A program made the translations under genes and the position numbers. The notes beneath the pieces are model-generated. The model ran no database searches, had not been told where the DNA came from, and was given only the letters and a program-made list of their open reading frames with translations. DNA of 64,000 nucleotides from Mycolicibacterium alvei. GTDB taxonomy: Bacteria; Actinomycetota; Actinomycetes; Mycobacteriales; Mycobacteriaceae. The stretch is from assembly GCF_010727325.1 (NCBI RefSeq), contig NZ_AP022565.1, positions 2,108,001 to 2,172,000 of the forward strand. Reading direction: 5' to 3'. Within the stretch, counting starts at the first letter, position 1, and each line of letters begins with the position of its first letter. Below, piece by piece: positions 35,663-44,989 of the stretch.

Positions 35663-36877
35663 ATGGCGACCTTGCGGAGGACTACCCAGCGCGCTGTGTC
35701 CGCGTTCGCGGCACTGGCGATGTTGACGGCACCCCTGATGACGGCCGGTATGGCCAATGCGGACCCGGCCCCCGAGTGCCCGTACAAGGTGACCACTCCT
35801 CCGGCCGTGGACGCCTCCGAGGTGCCCAAGCCGGGCGAGGTCGCACCCGGCCCGCTACCGGTGCCTACCAAGACAATTGGCGGCGAGGCGCTATCGGGCT
35901 GCGGCGTGATCACCGCCCCCGATACCCCGCCGCTGCCCAATGACGTCTCTGCCGAGTCCTGGGTGGTCGCCGATCTGGACAGCGGCGACATCATCGCCGC
36001 GAAGGACCCGCACGGACGCCACCGTCCGGCCAGCATCATCAAGGTGCTCGTGGCCACCGCTGCACTCAACGAACTCAACCTCAACAAGCTGGTCGCCGGC
36101 ACCCAGGACGACGCCAACTCCGAAGGCACCCGGGTCGGCGTAGGCCCCGGCGGTCAGTACACGATCAACGACCTGCTGCACGGACTGCTGATGCACTCCG
36201 GCAACGACGCCGCGCACGCCCTGGCGGCCCAGTTGGGCGGTATGGACCCCGCGCTGCAGAAGCTGAACATCCTGGCCGGCAAGCTCGGTGGCCGCGATAC
36301 CCGGGCGGCCACCCCTTCGGGCCTCGACGGACCCGGTATGAGCACCTCCGCCTACGACATCGGGCTGTTCTACCGCTACGCCTGGCAGAACCCGGCATTC
36401 GCCGACATCGTGGCGACCCAGAACTACGATTTCCCCGGCCGCGACGGCAATCCGTCCTACCCGGTGGAGAACGACAACAAGCTGCTCTATAGCTACCCGG
36501 GCGCGATGGGTGGCAAGACCGGATATACCGATGACGCGGGTCAGACTTTCGTCGGCGCGGCCAATCGTGACGGCCGGCGCCTGGTGGCCATCCTGATGAA
36601 GGGCACCCGGGTGCCGATCGCGCCGTGGGAACAGGCCGCGCACCTGCTCGACTACGGGTTCGCCACTCCACCGGGAACCAAGGTCGGAACGCTCGTCGAC
36701 CCCGATCCGTCACTGATCACCCCCAAGACCGACCAACCGACGGCAGCCCAGGCGGCTTCGGTTCTGCCACCGGCAGATTCACTGCCGGTGCGGGTCGGCG
36801 TGGCGATCGTCGGCGCCGTGATCGTGTTCCTGTTGATCATGGGGGCGCGTTCGCTGAATCGCCGCCCCGCTCGTTGA
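35663..36877 (+). CDS. dacB1: D-alanyl-D-alanine carboxypeptidase DacB1
   Basis: A 404-residue penicillin-binding protein of the S11 family, trimming the last D-Ala from peptidoglycan stems outside the membrane. Signal peptide about 1-33 (ANA-D); catalytic S124-x-x-K127 in PASIIK, S179-G-N181 in MHSGND and K285-T-G in GGKTGYT; a C-terminal TM anchor at about 376-396. All catalytic residues are present. A 188-base leader precedes it, with 9-base arms CGGCACAAG/CTTGTGCCG (35487 and 35549) too far apart to call a terminator with confidence. Position equals Rv3330. Confidence 0.95.
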   Translation: MATLRRTTQRAVSAFAALAMLTAPLMTAGMANADPAPECPYKVTTPPAVDASEVPKPGEVAPGPLPVPTKTIGGEALSGCGVITAPDTPPLPNDVSAESWVVADLDSGDIIAAKDPHGRHRPASIIKVLVATAALNELNLNKLVAGTQDDANSEGTRVGVGPGGQYTINDLLHGLLMHSGNDAAHALAAQLGGMDPALQKLNILAGKLGGRDTRAATPSGLDGPGMSTSAYDIGLFYRYAWQNPAFADIVATQNYDFPGRDGNPSYPVENDNKLLYSYPGAMGGKTGYTDDAGQTFVGAANRDGRRLVAILMKGTRVPIAPWEQAAHLLDYGFATPPGTKVGTLVDPDPSLITPKTDQPTAAQAASVLPPADSLPVRVGVAIVGAVIVFLLIMGARSLNRRPAR

Positions 36878-37023
36878 TCGACACCCCCCCGGTCGGCCTC
36901 CAACCAGCCGATATGCATGTCGTTTCCGCTTCCGTGAGCGCACGGGCGATTCGGTACAGCAGACGTTGGTCGAGCGGGGCTGGTGACCGACACATTCACG
37001 GTTGAACCGCGATCTCGCGTGGA

Positions 37024-37134
37024 CTAGTTCGGAGGATAGGCCGGTGGCGGATACGTGCCACGCAATGCCCACGGCAACCAGTTGAAGAAGAACTCAACCT
37101 CGTCGCTCGCGTCGTAGTCCGGATTCGGATCCAT
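37024..37134 (-). CDS. small 36-residue protein of unknown function
   Basis: An ORF of 36 codons that starts MDPNPDYDASDEVEF and ends in a Pro/Tyr-rich tail YPPPAYPPN. The ATG (37134) has AAGGGG seven bases upstream, a strong ribosome binding site. The first half is acidic, the centre aromatic (FFFNWLPW), so it might be a membrane-surface or secreted micro-protein, although no signal peptide is seen. It sits in a 450-base gap between dacB1 and an SDR gene and is divergent from the latter. Codon pattern looks coding, but homologues cannot be checked here. Confidence 0.6.
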   Translation of the reverse strand: MDPNPDYDASDEVEFFFNWLPWALRGTYPPPAYPPN

Positions 37135-37196
37135 ATTCCACCCCTTCGCCGGGCCGCATTTCGAGACATTGTATCGTCGCAATCCAACAAATCAAT

Positions 37197-37212
37197 AACT
37201 GTTTAACTGTTT
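37197..37212. promoter_or_regulatory. tandem AACTGTTT repeat in the divergent promoter
   Basis: Two direct copies of AACTGTTT in the AT-rich gap between the small ORF and the SDR gene. The unit resembles half of the ACAGT-N-AACT palindromes found at 44934, 48313 and 49463, so it may be a regulator site of the catabolic island. Confidence 0.4.
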
Positions 37213-37328
37213 TACCTTCTGCGAGCTGGGCCCGGCTTCGGAACCGGCGCGCATCGGCCGGGACCACCCGCCCGCTCACCTGAACCCCGAGCCAAACTCG
37301 GCACACAACCAACCGCCAGGAGGACCAC

Positions 37329-38177
37329 ATGTCGCTGTCCGGGAAGACCATGTTCATCTCCGGCGCCAGCCGCGGCATCGGCCTGGCGATCGCCAAGAAA
37401 GCCGCCGCCGACGGCGCCAACATCGCGCTGGTCGCCAAGACCGCCGAACCACATCCCAAACTCGAGGGCACCGTCTACACCGCCGCCAAGGAGATCGAGG
37501 AGGCCGGCGGGCAGGCCCTGCCCATCGTCGGAGACGTGCGTGACGGGGACTCGGTGGCCGCTGCGGTCGCCAAGGCCGTCGAGCAGTTCGGCGGCATCGA
37601 CCTCTGCGTCAACAACGCCTCGGCGATCAACCTCGGCTCGATCGAGGAAGTACCGCTCAAGCGCTTCGACCTGATGAACGGCATCCAGATCCGCGGAACC
37701 TACGCGGTGTCGCAGGCCTGCATCCCGCACATGAAGGGCCGGGAGAACCCGCACATCCTCACCCTGTCCCCACCGATCCGGCTGGAGTCCGAGTGGCTCA
37801 AGCCGACCGCGTACATGATGGCCAAGTTCGGGATGACGCTGTGCGCGTTGGGCATTGCCGAAGAGATGCGTGAGGCGGGAATCGCGTCGAACACGCTGTG
37901 GCCACGCACGCTGGTGGCCACCGCCGCGGTACAGAACCTGCTCGGCGGCGACGAGGCGATGGGCCGCGCCCGCAAACCCGACGTCTACGCCGACGCCGCC
38001 TATGCGGTCTTCAACAAGCCGGCGCGCGAGTACACCGGCCAGAGCCTGCTGTGCGAGGACGTGCTGGTGGCCAACGGCGTCACCGACCTGTCGGCCTACG
38101 ACTGCGTGCCCGGCTCGGACCTCGGCGTGGACCTGTGGGTCGACACCCCCAACCCGCCCGGATACACCGCCTCGTAG
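37329..38177 (+). CDS. SDR family oxidoreductase, HSDL2-like
   Basis: A 282-residue short-chain dehydrogenase resembling hydroxysteroid-dehydrogenase-like protein 2. The cofactor motif SGASRGIG is at 11-18, NNAS at 95-98, S147 and Y162-x3-K166 are the catalytic residues, and the TLSPPI...AYMMAKFGM phrase is typical of this subgroup. AGGAGGA lies just before the ATG. It is the first gene of the catabolic region and probably oxidises or reduces a lipid alcohol/ketone. Substrate unknown. Confidence 0.9.
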   Translation: MSLSGKTMFISGASRGIGLAIAKKAAADGANIALVAKTAEPHPKLEGTVYTAAKEIEEAGGQALPIVGDVRDGDSVAAAVAKAVEQFGGIDLCVNNASAINLGSIEEVPLKRFDLMNGIQIRGTYAVSQACIPHMKGRENPHILTLSPPIRLESEWLKPTAYMMAKFGMTLCALGIAEEMREAGIASNTLWPRTLVATAAVQNLLGGDEAMGRARKPDVYADAAYAVFNKPAREYTGQSLLCEDVLVANGVTDLSAYDCVPGSDLGVDLWVDTPNPPGYTAS

Positions 38178-38396
38178 CAGCCCCAACCCAGGCGAATGTG
38201 AACCGCTGCCCACCGCCCCAGAAGTGCCTTGTGGGATTGTGGGCAGCTTCGTGTGCACCGCCGATCCAGGATTAGTTAGTACATATATCGACTGTGTGCT
38301 CAATCACCGCACATCGACGTGCCCATAGCGCCTCCCCGGGTATAGCCTCACCTTGTACTGAACTTAGTTAGGTTAAGGCGGAGAGGTGAGAGTCGG
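38178..38396 (+). promoter_or_regulatory. promoter region of the ferredoxin-P450 operon
   Basis: A 219-base gap without a gene. It is AT-rich near 38270-38295 and carries TTAGTTAG-type words twice (38271 and 38374), which could be regulator sites for the five-gene P450 operon. GGAGAGGTGAGAG gives the ribosome binding site of the ferredoxin. No palindrome is strong enough to name. Confidence 0.4.
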
Positions 38397-38591
38397 ATGC
38401 ACATCACAATCGACGAAACGAAGTGCTGCGGTGCGGGCCAGTGCGTACTCGCCGCACCAGACATCTTTGACCAGCGCGAAGACGACGGTGTGGTCATCCT
38501 GCTGAACGCCGATCCCCCCGAGGACCAGTACGGTCCGGCGCGGGAGGCGGCGGCGGTGTGCCCTGCCGCACTGATCGAGGTGCACGAATGA
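38397..38591 (+). CDS. [3Fe-4S] ferredoxin, P450 electron donor
   Basis: A 64-residue ferredoxin of the type that feeds bacterial P450s. C10, C16 and C55 (followed by Pro) are the cluster ligands; the position of a fourth ligand is Gly13, so a [3Fe-4S] cluster is expected. It begins a run of five genes each joined by ATGA overlaps: ferredoxin, ferredoxin reductase, dehydrogenase, CMD protein and P450. It would pass electrons from the reductase at 38588 to the P450 at 41063. Confidence 0.93.
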   Translation: MHITIDETKCCGAGQCVLAAPDIFDQREDDGVVILLNADPPEDQYGPAREAAAVCPAALIEVHE

Positions 38592-39793
38592 CACCAGCGC
38601 CTTCCGTGCTGATCGTGGGCGCCTCGGCGGCCGGGTTATCGGTTGCTGAGAATTTGCGGAGAGGCGGCTTTGCCGGGCGGCTGACGATGATCGGCGAGGA
38701 GCACCACCTGCCGTACGACCGTCCGCCGCTGTCCAAGGAAGTGCTGTCGGGGCTCTGGCCGGACAGCAAGACGCAACTCCGGGATCGGAGCACGCTCTCC
38801 CAACTCGACATCGACCTGCGGCTCGGGACAGGCGCTGAACGCGTCGACAGCGCCGCTCGCATCGTCACCGATGCTGACGGTACCCAGATCGCCTACGACG
38901 ACCTGGTGATCGCCACGGGGGTCCGCCCTCGCCCACTGGCCGGCACCGAGGGTCTCCAGGGGGTGCATGTGCTGCGTACCCTCGACGATGCTCAGCGGCT
39001 GCGCTCAGCTCTCGACGGGCGTCCGCGCTTGGTGATCGTCGGCGCAGGATTCCTGGGCGCCGAGGTGGCTTCAGTGGCACGCACCGCCGGGGCCGACGTG
39101 ACGCTGGTTTCCGATATCGAGTCGCCCTTGTCGGACGTGCTTGGCACCGAACTCGGCGGGCTTTTGCTGCGCGCGCATACCGACCACGGCGTGCGCCTCA
39201 AGACCGGTGTCAAAGTAGCGGCCGTCACGCACCACGACAACCGGGTCGCGGGAGTGGAACTGGCCGACGGTTCGACGTTGCCCGCCGACGCGGTACTGGT
39301 TGCGATCGGATCCATCCCCAATACCGAATGGCTTGCCGGCAGCGGTATCCCGATTGGCGACGGGGTTATCTGTGACGAATTCTGCCGCGCCCAACCCGGA
39401 GTGTGGGCGGCCGGCGATGTCGCCTCATGGCACCACGTCGAGCTCGACGAGCGCCTCAGGCTGGAGCATCGCACCAACGCTGCCGATCAGGGTATCGCGG
39501 TGGCGCGCAACATCCTTGCCGCCGACAGCCCTACGCCGTTCACACCGGTCCCCTACATCTGGTCGGACCAATACGACCTGAAACTGCAGATCTACGGACA
39601 GACCCGCGGGGCAGATGCATTTACCGTCGTCGACGGCGATCTGGCCGACCGCAAATTTGTCGCGGTCTACGGCAAGGCCGGACATGTCCGTGGGGCCGTC
39701 GGCGCCGGGATGATCCGCCCACTACGGGCGGCGCGCGCCCTCGTCGCCGCCCGCGCACCCTGGTCCACCATCGAACAAGGAGCATCAGTATGA
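38588..39793 (+). CDS. NAD(P)H:ferredoxin reductase (FAD)
   Basis: A 401-residue FAD enzyme of the putidaredoxin-reductase/rhodocoxin-reductase group. The FAD motif GASAAGLSVAE is at 10-20, NAD(P)-binding VGAGFLGAEVAS near 150-161, and the second FAD motif VWAAGDVA near 275. It takes electrons from NAD(P)H and hands them to the ferredoxin encoded directly before it, whose stop codon it overlaps. The C-terminal reductase domain (about 315-401) is complete. Confidence 0.92.
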   Translation: MTPAPSVLIVGASAAGLSVAENLRRGGFAGRLTMIGEEHHLPYDRPPLSKEVLSGLWPDSKTQLRDRSTLSQLDIDLRLGTGAERVDSAARIVTDADGTQIAYDDLVIATGVRPRPLAGTEGLQGVHVLRTLDDAQRLRSALDGRPRLVIVGAGFLGAEVASVARTAGADVTLVSDIESPLSDVLGTELGGLLLRAHTDHGVRLKTGVKVAAVTHHDNRVAGVELADGSTLPADAVLVAIGSIPNTEWLAGSGIPIGDGVICDEFCRAQPGVWAAGDVASWHHVELDERLRLEHRTNAADQGIAVARNILAADSPTPFTPVPYIWSDQYDLKLQIYGQTRGADAFTVVDGDLADRKFVAVYGKAGHVRGAVGAGMIRPLRAARALVAARAPWSTIEQGASV

Positions 39794-40674
39794 GTGTTCA
39801 AACCCACAGCGCTACAACAGACCCCGTGCGCATCGCACCGCGAGCCGGCGTCATCGGCCTCGGCATGATCGGTGGCGGTGTCGCTGTCAGCCTGGCCCGC
39901 AGCGGACGCATCCCGGTCGTCTACGACATCCGCCCCGATGCTGCCGACGACCTGCTGGGAGTACCACCCGTGGCGGCCTCGCCCGTCGACGTGGCCCGCG
40001 ACAGCGATGTCGTGCTGGTTGCCGTGGTCGATGCCGCCCAAGCCAGGACCGTGCTGTGTGCCGATGACGGTGTGCTCGCCGGCGCTCACCCGGGCCTCGT
40101 CGTGGTGTTGCTGAGCACCGTTGCAGTCCCGGTGGTGCATGAGCTCGCCCGGGAGTGCTCGGCCAAGGGTGTCGAATTGCTGGACTGCGGAGTCACTCCG
40201 GGGGATCAGGCTGCCAACAACGGACTGGTCGCCATCCTCGGCGGCAACGACGACGCCGTCCGCGCGGCGATGCCCGTGCTGGTCGACTTCGCCAAGGAGG
40301 TGGTGCACTGCGGGCCCCTCGGTGCCGGCATGGCCACCAAGATCGCCCGGAACGTCATCACCTACGGCACCTGGCGCGCAGTCCACGAGGCCGCAGGACT
40401 CGTCGACGCCGCCGGTGTTGCACCGGAAAGGCTGATCGAGGTGGTTCAGGCAGCCGACCCCGAGGGCGCCACGCTGTTCTCCTGGCTGCGCAATCAGATT
40501 GCTGCACAGCCGGATACCCGCGCGCTTGTCCCGCAAGTGCGCCGTTTGATGGACAAGGACCTCGCTGCTGCACAAGAACTGGCCGCCGATTGCGGTGTCG
40601 TCGTACCGCTGGTCGACGCCACCCGCAGTAACGGCGCTGAAACCCTGGAAATCCCCGTAAAGGAGCAGTCATGA
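39790..40674 (+). CDS. NAD(P)-dependent beta-hydroxyacid dehydrogenase-like protein
   Basis: A 294-residue member of the 3-hydroxyisobutyrate dehydrogenase family. The Rossmann motif GLGMIGGG is at 23-30, the substrate-binding region DCGVTPGDQAANNGL replaces the usual DAPVSGG, and the catalytic Lys lies in GAGMATKIARN. It oxidises or reduces a beta-hydroxy acid or a related carbonyl with NAD(P). The start overlaps the reductase stop (ATGA). The changed substrate loop suggests a substrate other than hydroxyisobutyrate. Confidence 0.87.
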   Translation: MSVQTHSATTDPVRIAPRAGVIGLGMIGGGVAVSLARSGRIPVVYDIRPDAADDLLGVPPVAASPVDVARDSDVVLVAVVDAAQARTVLCADDGVLAGAHPGLVVVLLSTVAVPVVHELARECSAKGVELLDCGVTPGDQAANNGLVAILGGNDDAVRAAMPVLVDFAKEVVHCGPLGAGMATKIARNVITYGTWRAVHEAAGLVDAAGVAPERLIEVVQAADPEGATLFSWLRNQIAAQPDTRALVPQVRRLMDKDLAAAQELAADCGVVVPLVDATRSNGAETLEIPVKEQS

Positions 40675-41066
40675 GTGAGACCACCCACCTCGGTTTGAAA
40701 ACCATGGACGCCGTCTACGGGCCCGGTTTCGCGGATTCGCTTCCCGACGACTGGACGCCGATGTTGGAGATGACCGTTGATCACCTGTTCGGCGAAGTAT
40801 GGAGCCGGCCGGGCCTGTCCATTCGGGACCGTCGATTGCTCGTCCTCGGCGCCACCGCGGCGCTGGGCCGGGCCGATCTGATCGAGATTCAGGTGCGCGG
40901 TGCGCTGGCCAACGACGAACTGTCCGCGGGCGAACTGCGCGAAGCCGTTCTGCAGCTGCAGTACTACGTCGGCTGGGGCAACGGAACCCAGCTGAACAAC
41001 GGTGTCGAGGCCGCGCTGCGGGCCCACGCCGAAGGCAATCACGATAAAACGGAGAACCACAAATGA
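40671..41066 (+). CDS. carboxymuconolactone decarboxylase family protein
   Basis: A 131-residue helical protein of the CMD family (RRLLVLGATAALGRADLIEIQVRGAL). It lacks the CxxC pair of AhpD-type members, so it is closer to the gamma-carboxymuconolactone decarboxylase branch, which works on ring-cleavage lactones without redox cysteines. It is coupled by ATGA overlaps to the dehydrogenase before it and the P450 after it. A decarboxylating or isomerising role in the same pathway is inferred. Confidence 0.87.
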   Translation: MSETTHLGLKTMDAVYGPGFADSLPDDWTPMLEMTVDHLFGEVWSRPGLSIRDRRLLVLGATAALGRADLIEIQVRGALANDELSAGELREAVLQLQYYVGWGNGTQLNNGVEAALRAHAEGNHDKTENHK

Positions 41067-42295
41067 CCATCGAACTCGACGTTCCCGCCATGCCCGTCGA
41101 ACGGCAACGACTGCTCGACCCGCCAATGGCCTACTACCACTTGCGCGAAGAGCAACCCATCACCCGAATCCGGTTCCCCAGCGGCCGAATTGGTTGGCTG
41201 GTAACGCGATTCGAGGAAGGCAGCCAAGTCTTCTCCGATCCGCGGATGAGTTCCGCACGGCCCCGCCACGACGTGCCGCCCGAGGAAGGTGTCGATCCCT
41301 ATTCGAACGACACCTCCGAGGCCGTCGACCCGACGTTCGTGTTCATGGACGAGCCCGACCACAGCGCCTACCGTCGGCTGCTCTCAGGGCGGTTCACCCC
41401 GAAAGCCGTCCAAACACGGTTGCAGCCCTACATCGACCAGATCGTGACCGAGCATCTCGACACCATTGAAGCGCTCGGGGCGAACGGCGAACCGGTCGAT
41501 CTCATCGAACATCTGGCCCTGCCCATCCCGTGCCTCGTCATCTGCGAGCTACTGGGTGTCCCGTACGCCGACCGGGACAAATTCCACCACGCCACCGAGG
41601 CCATGATGGACACCAGTCGGACTCGCGCCGAACGTGCTGAAGGCGGCCTCTGGCTGCGTGATTACATCACCAAATTGGTCGCCGAGAAGCGAGCCGATCC
41701 CAGCTCAGAAGGACTGCTGGCCGATCTCATTCGCAGCAGCCAGGAGGAAGGCTCGATCCTCACCGACAACGATCTGGTGTCCATCGGAGTCCTCCTGCTG
41801 TTCGCCGGTCACGACACGACCATGGCGATGATCGGCTTGTCCACACTCACGTTGCTCACGCACCCGGAGGCACGGCAGAACCTGGTGGAACATCCCGACA
41901 AAGTGGGCCCCGCGGTGGAGGAACTGCTCCGCTACCTCACCATCGTCCAGTTCGGCCTCGGCCGGACCGCGAAGGAGGATCTGGAAATCGGTGGTCAGCA
42001 GATCGCCAAGGGAGACCTCGTGGTGGTGGCCATGCCTGCGGCCAACCGGGACCCGCGAGTGTTCGACAATCCGGATGGACCCGACTTCGACCGGAAGATC
42101 ACCCGGCACCTGGCCTTTGGCTATGGCGTACACCAGTGCCTGGGGCAAAATGTCGCCCGTGCCGAGTTGAAAACCATTCTGCCGCAGTTGTTCACGCGGT
42201 TCCCGGGGTTGCGCCTGGCGACGCCGCTAGATCAGGTCGAGATGGATACTTATGGGACGAACTACGGCGTGCGCAAACTTCTCGCCACCTGGTGA
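41063..42295 (+). CDS. cytochrome P450
   Basis: A 410-residue soluble class I P450. The oxygen-binding I-helix AGHDTT is at 248-253, the ExxR pair at E287-R290, and the heme Cys C359 lies in FGYGVHQCLGQNVAR. It probably hydroxylates a hydrophobic substrate using the ferredoxin and reductase at the start of the operon. Its ATG overlaps the CMD stop. All key residues are intact. The CYP family cannot be named with certainty. Confidence 0.95.
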   Translation: MTIELDVPAMPVERQRLLDPPMAYYHLREEQPITRIRFPSGRIGWLVTRFEEGSQVFSDPRMSSARPRHDVPPEEGVDPYSNDTSEAVDPTFVFMDEPDHSAYRRLLSGRFTPKAVQTRLQPYIDQIVTEHLDTIEALGANGEPVDLIEHLALPIPCLVICELLGVPYADRDKFHHATEAMMDTSRTRAERAEGGLWLRDYITKLVAEKRADPSSEGLLADLIRSSQEEGSILTDNDLVSIGVLLLFAGHDTTMAMIGLSTLTLLTHPEARQNLVEHPDKVGPAVEELLRYLTIVQFGLGRTAKEDLEIGGQQIAKGDLVVVAMPAANRDPRVFDNPDGPDFDRKITRHLAFGYGVHQCLGQNVARAELKTILPQLFTRFPGLRLATPLDQVEMDTYGTNYGVRKLLATW

Positions 42296-42356
42296 TCCCA
42301 CACTCCGCGATCGGCACCGCTTAGGCTGGACCGGCGGTGTCGATTGCGGAGGTGTG

Positions 42357-43058
42357 GTGGAGCAGGTAGCAAACGCGCCTGCGCGGCGACGACGCCGGCG
42401 CGGGCAGGGAGATCTTCGCGGCGAGGTGCTCGACGCCGTGAACCGGCTGCTCGACAGATGGGGTAGCGACGAGAAGCTCACCATGCGCGCCGTCGCTCAG
42501 GAAGTCGGAGTCGCCGCGCCCAGTATCTACCTGCACTTCTCCGACAAGGCCGAGCTGGTCTGGGCGGCCCTGTCCGAGAAATACGCTCAGCTGGCTGACC
42601 AGATGGACGTGGCTGAACGCACCGCCGATGGGGAGGGGCCGCGCGAGCGGCTCCGCGCCCAGGTCCATGCCTACTGCCGATTCGCGATGGACAATCCGGG
42701 CCACTACCGGCTGATGTACGAAATACGACAACCAGCAGTGGACCCTGAACGGATGGGCCTGCACCCGGCACGGCAGGTGTCGGGCCGGCTGCGACGCGCA
42801 TTGGCCGCATGTGCCGACGCGGGCTATCCGCTCACCCTGCCGCTGTACCAGGCGACGCACACCCTCTGGACCGGCCTGCACGGCTTGGTGTCGATCCAGC
42901 ACAGCCTTGCCATGGCGGGATCGATCGATCAGCTCGACGACTTGGCCGACGGTCTCCTCGACGTGCTGGTCAGCGCGGAACAGCGCGACGGCCCAGCGTA
43001 TCCACCGCAAACAGACGTCGACCGCTTCATTGCCGAAACCGTCGTCGAGGAGCCTTAG
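42357..43058 (+). CDS. TetR family transcriptional regulator
   Basis: A 233-residue TetR-type regulator. A basic N-terminal patch ([13 protein letters not shown]) precedes the HTH (about 40-62, [19 protein letters not shown]); the C-terminal part matches the WHG/TetR_C_13 type with [17 protein letters not shown]. The GTG at 42357 is supported by GCGGAGG just upstream. It follows the P450 on the same strand (61-base gap) and probably controls the P450 operon. Its end overlaps the convergent methyltransferase by four bases. Confidence 0.87.
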   Translation: MEQVANAPARRRRRRGQGDLRGEVLDAVNRLLDRWGSDEKLTMRAVAQEVGVAAPSIYLHFSDKAELVWAALSEKYAQLADQMDVAERTADGEGPRERLRAQVHAYCRFAMDNPGHYRLMYEIRQPAVDPERMGLHPARQVSGRLRRALAACADAGYPLTLPLYQATHTLWTGLHGLVSIQHSLAMAGSIDQLDDLADGLLDVLVSAEQRDGPAYPPQTDVDRFIAETVVEEP

Positions 43059-43996
43059 CTCAATCGACCGTCGACGAAGACGCTTTCTGGAATACCGTCG
43101 TCCAGACCCTCCGGCATCGAACGGCCATTGCGAGCCAGCAGGTCGACTGCGCTCACACCAGTGGCTTGCCAGCCGTGGGCTTCGAGCCAGTCGACGACCT
43201 CAGTACGCTCCTCCTCATACAGGAGGTTGCCCGATGCCGCGACGTCCTCCCGGCCGAGTTTTGCAGCGGCTTCGCGATACCGCTGCATCTGCTCCTCGCG
43301 ACGCGCGAAACTCTCGGCGCTGAAGAACTCGTTGCTGAATGCCTCCACCGCTACCCGACTGCCCGGCGCGCTCAACTCTGTGATCCGCTCGAACAGCACA
43401 TCCTGCGCCTCGGCCGTCAGGTACGGCAGCAGCCCCTCGGCCGACCAGGCCGTCGGCGCTGTGGGATCGAAACCCGCTGCGCGCAGCGCGGCCGGCCAGT
43501 CGTTGCGCAGGTCGATCGGAACACCTACATAGGTCGCCAGCGGTGATACGCCCCGCGCTTCGAGAGTGGCGAACTTGAAGTCGAGCACCTTGGGTTGATC
43601 GATCTCGTACACCACGCTGCCGGCGGGCCAGTCCAACCGCCAAGCCCGGGCGTCCAGACCTGCAGCGAGGATCACCGACTGCCGGATGCCGCCCGCCGCC
43701 GCGTCGGTGAAGAATTCGTCGAAGAACAACGTGCGCGACGCGGTGTAGCCCATCATCGCCTGCATCCGCTCTTTGAAATGCGGGTCCAGTTCCGCCAGTT
43801 CGGCGGGCAATTCTTCTGATCGAAGGTACATGTTCCAGAGACCATCGCCGGCGGCCTCCAGAAACATCTGCGCATACGGATCGCGGATCAACGGGTTCTC
43901 ACTGTTGGTCTCCGCTGCCCGACCCGCGGCGACACCCAAGGCGGTGGCACCCACGCTCTCGTTGATGTCCCAGCTGTCGCCTTCTGTTCTAGCCAT
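43055..43996 (-). CDS. class I SAM-dependent methyltransferase (mycobacterial O-methyltransferase family)
   Basis: A 313-residue protein of the large mycobacterial family of putative S-adenosylmethionine-dependent methyltransferases (LCMT/Omt-like, as Rv0281-type). [29 protein letters not shown] carries the SAM-binding motif I and the acidic ribose ligand; the C-terminal half has the [22 protein letters not shown] motif. The target is probably a small carboxylate or alcohol. It is divergent in sense from the TetR gene and lies behind the thioesterase. Confidence 0.88.
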   Translation of the reverse strand: MARTEGDSWDINESVGATALGVAAGRAAETNSENPLIRDPYAQMFLEAAGDGLWNMYLRSEELPAELAELDPHFKERMQAMMGYTASRTLFFDEFFTDAAAGGIRQSVILAAGLDARAWRLDWPAGSVVYEIDQPKVLDFKFATLEARGVSPLATYVGVPIDLRNDWPAALRAAGFDPTAPTAWSAEGLLPYLTAEAQDVLFERITELSAPGSRVAVEAFSNEFFSAESFARREEQMQRYREAAAKLGREDVAASGNLLYEEERTEVVDWLEAHGWQATGVSAVDLLARNGRSMPEGLDDGIPESVFVDGRLS

Positions 43997-44056
43997 AGTT
44001 GCCCCTTCGCCGTCTTCGTCCGCAGTCCACGGACGAGCTGCAAATTATTATACTGA

Positions 44057-44908
44057 CTAACTTTCCCTGGGCGGTGGGAAGTAGATCTCCTGGGCCGCCG
44101 TGCACACCAGATCGCCGGCCCGGTTATAGATCGCACCCGTCGCCAGAGCGCGTCCGGCGACCCCGGTGGGTGAGGTCTGTTCGTAGATGAGCCAGTCCGA
44201 GAAATCGGCGGGCCGGTGGAACCACACTGTGTGGTCGAGTAGCGCCGAGATGTCATATTGCGATTTCCGCATCGGCCCCAGCGTGGTCTCCACCGGCGTG
44301 AGGGCGCTCTGCAGGGTGAGTACGCAGCTGTTCACGACCGGGTCCGGCGGAATCGCGCCCCTGGCACGCAGCCAGATCCGACTGACCGGCCCCGCCGGTT
44401 CGCCTGAGTCCATGGCGATGCGGGGCGGCGGATCGACATAGCGGACGTCGAACGGTCGTTCCTCGATCCAGAACCCGCCGAACTCTTCGGCGTAGGGCGC
44501 GAGTTGTTCTTCGATGGGCATCAACGATTCCGGAGGTGGCGCCGGCGGCATTGTGCGCTGATAGTCGGCGGAGACGACGCCGGCAGTGAACGAGGCGAGG
44601 CCTTCCATCAGCACCTCGCCGGCCTGGGTGGCGGCGATCCGGCGGGTCGAGAAGGTGCCGCCATCATGCAGCCGGGCGACCTCGAACCGGACCGGCCGAC
44701 GGGCGTCACCACGGCGCAGGAAGTAGACGTGCAAGCTGTGTGGCCGGCGCCCCTGCGCAGTCCGGCTTGCCGCCATCAGCGCTTGCGCAGCGATCTGACC
44801 ACCGACAATGTGATGGTTGGGCGGATCGGGTTGGGTGCCCTCGAAGATGTCGCCCCCCAACGCTGCGAGTTCGAACAGGTCCAACACATCCGCCAGCGTT
44901 ACCAGCAT
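44057..44908 (-). CDS. acyl-CoA thioesterase II (TesB-like)
   Basis: A 283-residue double-hotdog thioesterase. N-terminal HIVGGQIAAQALMAASRT and C-terminal LLDHTVWFHRP carry the catalytic Asp region of TesB; the second hotdog is complete. It hydrolyses acyl-CoA to acid and CoA. It is divergent from an SDR gene across an 81-base gap that contains a palindrome (44934-44956) similar to sites upstream of other genes in the island, so it is probably under the same control. Confidence 0.9.
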   Translation of the reverse strand: MLVTLADVLDLFELAALGGDIFEGTQPDPPNHHIVGGQIAAQALMAASRTAQGRRPHSLHVYFLRRGDARRPVRFEVARLHDGGTFSTRRIAATQAGEVLMEGLASFTAGVVSADYQRTMPPAPPPESLMPIEEQLAPYAEEFGGFWIEERPFDVRYVDPPPRIAMDSGEPAGPVSRIWLRARGAIPPDPVVNSCVLTLQSALTPVETTLGPMRKSQYDISALLDHTVWFHRPADFSDWLIYEQTSPTGVAGRALATGAIYNRAGDLVCTAAQEIYFPPPRES

Positions 44909-44933
44909 CCAAACCTCGATCCTCGTGTCACTA

Positions 44934-44956
44934 AAACGATAAATAGTTTACTGTTT
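44934..44956. promoter_or_regulatory. palindromic operator, ACAGTnAACT type
   Basis: The pattern AAAC-nn-TAAA-nnn-TTTA-nn-GTTT is centred between the divergent thioesterase and SDR genes. Its minus strand contains ACAGTAAACT (44945-44954), the same ten bases as the palindrome at 49463-49478. Confidence 0.55.
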
Positions 44957-44989
44957 GTGAAACATCGGCGCGAAGGAGGACGTGGCAAC

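Noticed and set aside
38366..38384. IdeR-like word TTAGTTAGGTTAAGG before the ferredoxin gene
   Set aside because: Only about 10 of 19 positions match and the symmetric half is missing.
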